Both the position numbers and the translations under genes were made by a program. Of a stretch of DNA of 64,000 bases, positions 63,202-64,000 are shown piece after piece (position 1 is the stretch's first letter; the number at the start of each line of letters is the position of its first letter). The DNA is from Pedobacter nanyangensis (lineage in GTDB: Bacteria > Bacteroidota > Bacteroidia > Sphingobacteriales > Sphingobacteriaceae), in contig NZ_QMHO01000001.1 of NCBI RefSeq assembly GCF_003313505.1, forward strand, positions 372,001 through 436,000, given 5' to 3'. The notes under the pieces were generated by a model, which saw only the letters and a list, made by a program, of their open reading frames with translations, searched no databases and had not been told where the DNA came from.

Positions 63202-63885
63202 ATGAAAAAATTCTGCCTGATAACGCTTCTCTGTGCTGCTGTATTTTCTGTAAAAGCGCAAAACACAGCTCCAGGCTTTGATCAAACTAATTCGCAGTTT
63301 TCTGTTAATTTGGCTGTATTAAGCAATAATACCCGTAGCTCGGCCGACAATTTGTTCGAGGAAGGAGAACGCTATGAACGTTTCGGGGATTTTGACAGTG
63401 CGGCTTTTATGTTCAATAAAGCGGCCAACGAGTACCGCCTGGACAAGAAATATAACTTATACGGGACCACCCTTATTCGGCTGAGCAATGTATATCTGTC
63501 ACAAGCCAACTTTACCGAGGCAGAGCATGTAGTGCTGAAACAGGTGCTGAAAAACTATGCCAGAACGGGCAGCAAGTCTGGACAGATGTCGGCCTATCAA
63601 CAATTGGGCAAAATTTACTTGGCGGCCAACAAATTGCCACAGGCCCTTTGGTTTTACACCCAACATGGCATATTGGCCCAGCAGCTTCAGGACAAAAATG
63701 CCTACATCGAATCTGTTTTGGGCATTGTGTCGGTAAAAATCAAAAAGAAAGATTACCTATTAGCTTCTAAAGACCTTAATACGGTAGAACTTCTTTCCAA
63801 AAATGCCAATACCGTTCAATACAATCAAATCATCAAAAACAACAGGGCATTAATTGCGGAAAAAACAATCAGTAAAAAAGGATAA
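63202..63885 (+). CDS. Secreted tetratricopeptide repeat protein
   Basis: A 227-residue exported protein. Signal peptide MKKFCLITLLCAAVFSVKAQ. Then TPR-like helical repeats: YERFGDFDSAAFMFNKAANE, LYGTTLIRLSNVYLSQANFT, MSAYQQLGKIYLAANKLPQA. It resembles the periplasmic TPR half of Bacteroidota sensor proteins, but there is no kinase domain in this gene. The next gene lies beyond the window edge, so a sensor partner cannot be excluded. Confidence 0.82.
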   Translation: MKKFCLITLLCAAVFSVKAQNTAPGFDQTNSQFSVNLAVLSNNTRSSADNLFEEGERYERFGDFDSAAFMFNKAANEYRLDKKYNLYGTTLIRLSNVYLSQANFTEAEHVVLKQVLKNYARTGSKSGQMSAYQQLGKIYLAANKLPQALWFYTQHGILAQQLQDKNAYIESVLGIVSVKIKKKDYLLASKDLNTVELLSKNANTVQYNQIIKNNRALIAEKTISKKG

Positions 63886-64000
63886 CGGCGGTACAAAGCG
63901 CCTAACGATTACTTGTTTTTTTAAATGCGAATACGCTCCATACGCTCTCTCCATGACTTCAAAAACCAACATTGCTGCTCTCTTGAGCAATCGCGAGCTG
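63886..64000. other. Window end; start of a possible gene not resolvable
   Basis: After the TPR gene two plus-strand frames are open to the window edge (ATG at 63925 and ATG at 63953). With at most 25 codons visible I cannot say whether either is real. No hairpin terminator follows the TPR gene. Confidence 0.3.

Noticed and set aside
63925..64000. Gene starting at 63925 or 63953
   Set aside because: Too little sequence before the window edge to judge either frame.

Overview
The window reads as chromosome of a Bacteroidota member, most likely Sphingobacteriaceae (Pedobacter-like). The support is a SusC/SusD pair, a type IX secretion (T9SS) C-terminal sorting domain, several Bacteroidota families (DUF4270, DUF4920, DUF3078, DUF5009, DUF5017), promoters of the Bacteroidota form (TTTG - about 19-23 nt - TAnnTTTG), weak Shine-Dalgarno signals, and an AT-leaning composition. 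The genus is an inference. I saw no rRNA, tRNA, CRISPR array, transposase or phage module.

Region 1 (1-9593) is a surface-polysaccharide cluster: the end of an ABC exporter, a GT2 transferase, a 746-residue GT2+GT4 fusion, another GT2, a GT4, a frameshifted sugar-transferase gene, an acyltransferase-3 protein, a secreted SGNH hydrolase with a T9SS domain, and an FkbM methyltransferase.

Region 2 (9777-31613) is mostly housekeeping. The minus-strand operon rimP-nusA-infB has a strong promoter and hairpin in front and a 42-bp perfect palindrome behind. It is followed by a beta-barrel protein, two MFS/lipoprotein genes, a holin-like protein, an acyl-CoA dehydrogenase, panD, panC, a half-size glycogen synthase with DUF4270 and glmS, mutY-ssb, an HU protein, a TPR protein, a 29-residue COX24-like mini-protein, rng (RNase G), radA and a DUF4920 protein.

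Region 3 (31736-53229) looks like one large polysaccharide utilization locus (PUL). Left arm: unknown secreted protein, esterase, GH20 hexosaminidase. A ROK repressor runs convergently in the middle. Right arm: secreted FAD oxidoreductase, SusC, SusD (with an unusual glycine-rich insertion), DUF5017 lipoprotein, DUF5009 acetyltransferase-like membrane protein, AmpG/SLC33-like MFS, two SGNH hydrolases, DUF4434 protein, AGE-family epimerase and GH97. The gene set suggests use of an acylated, N-acetylhexosamine-containing glycan. No sialidase, sialate lyase, NagA or NagB is present, so the later steps must be encoded elsewhere.

Region 4 (53276-63885) has a sigma/anti-sigma/beta-repeat adhesin operon, ruvX, an O-methyltransferase, two glucosaminidase-LysM proteins, a carboxypeptidase-regulatory-domain protein with a tiny HExxH partner, a DUF3078 protein, ffh, a YbjQ-family protein and a secreted TPR protein.

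The points most worth a second look are an 81-bp palindromic repeat inserted in frame (27 codons) into the signal-peptide end of an SGNH hydrolase gene; the PUL with its DUF5009/AmpG-like pair; hairpins placed directly in front of rimP and glmS; and a SusD carrying a repeat insertion.
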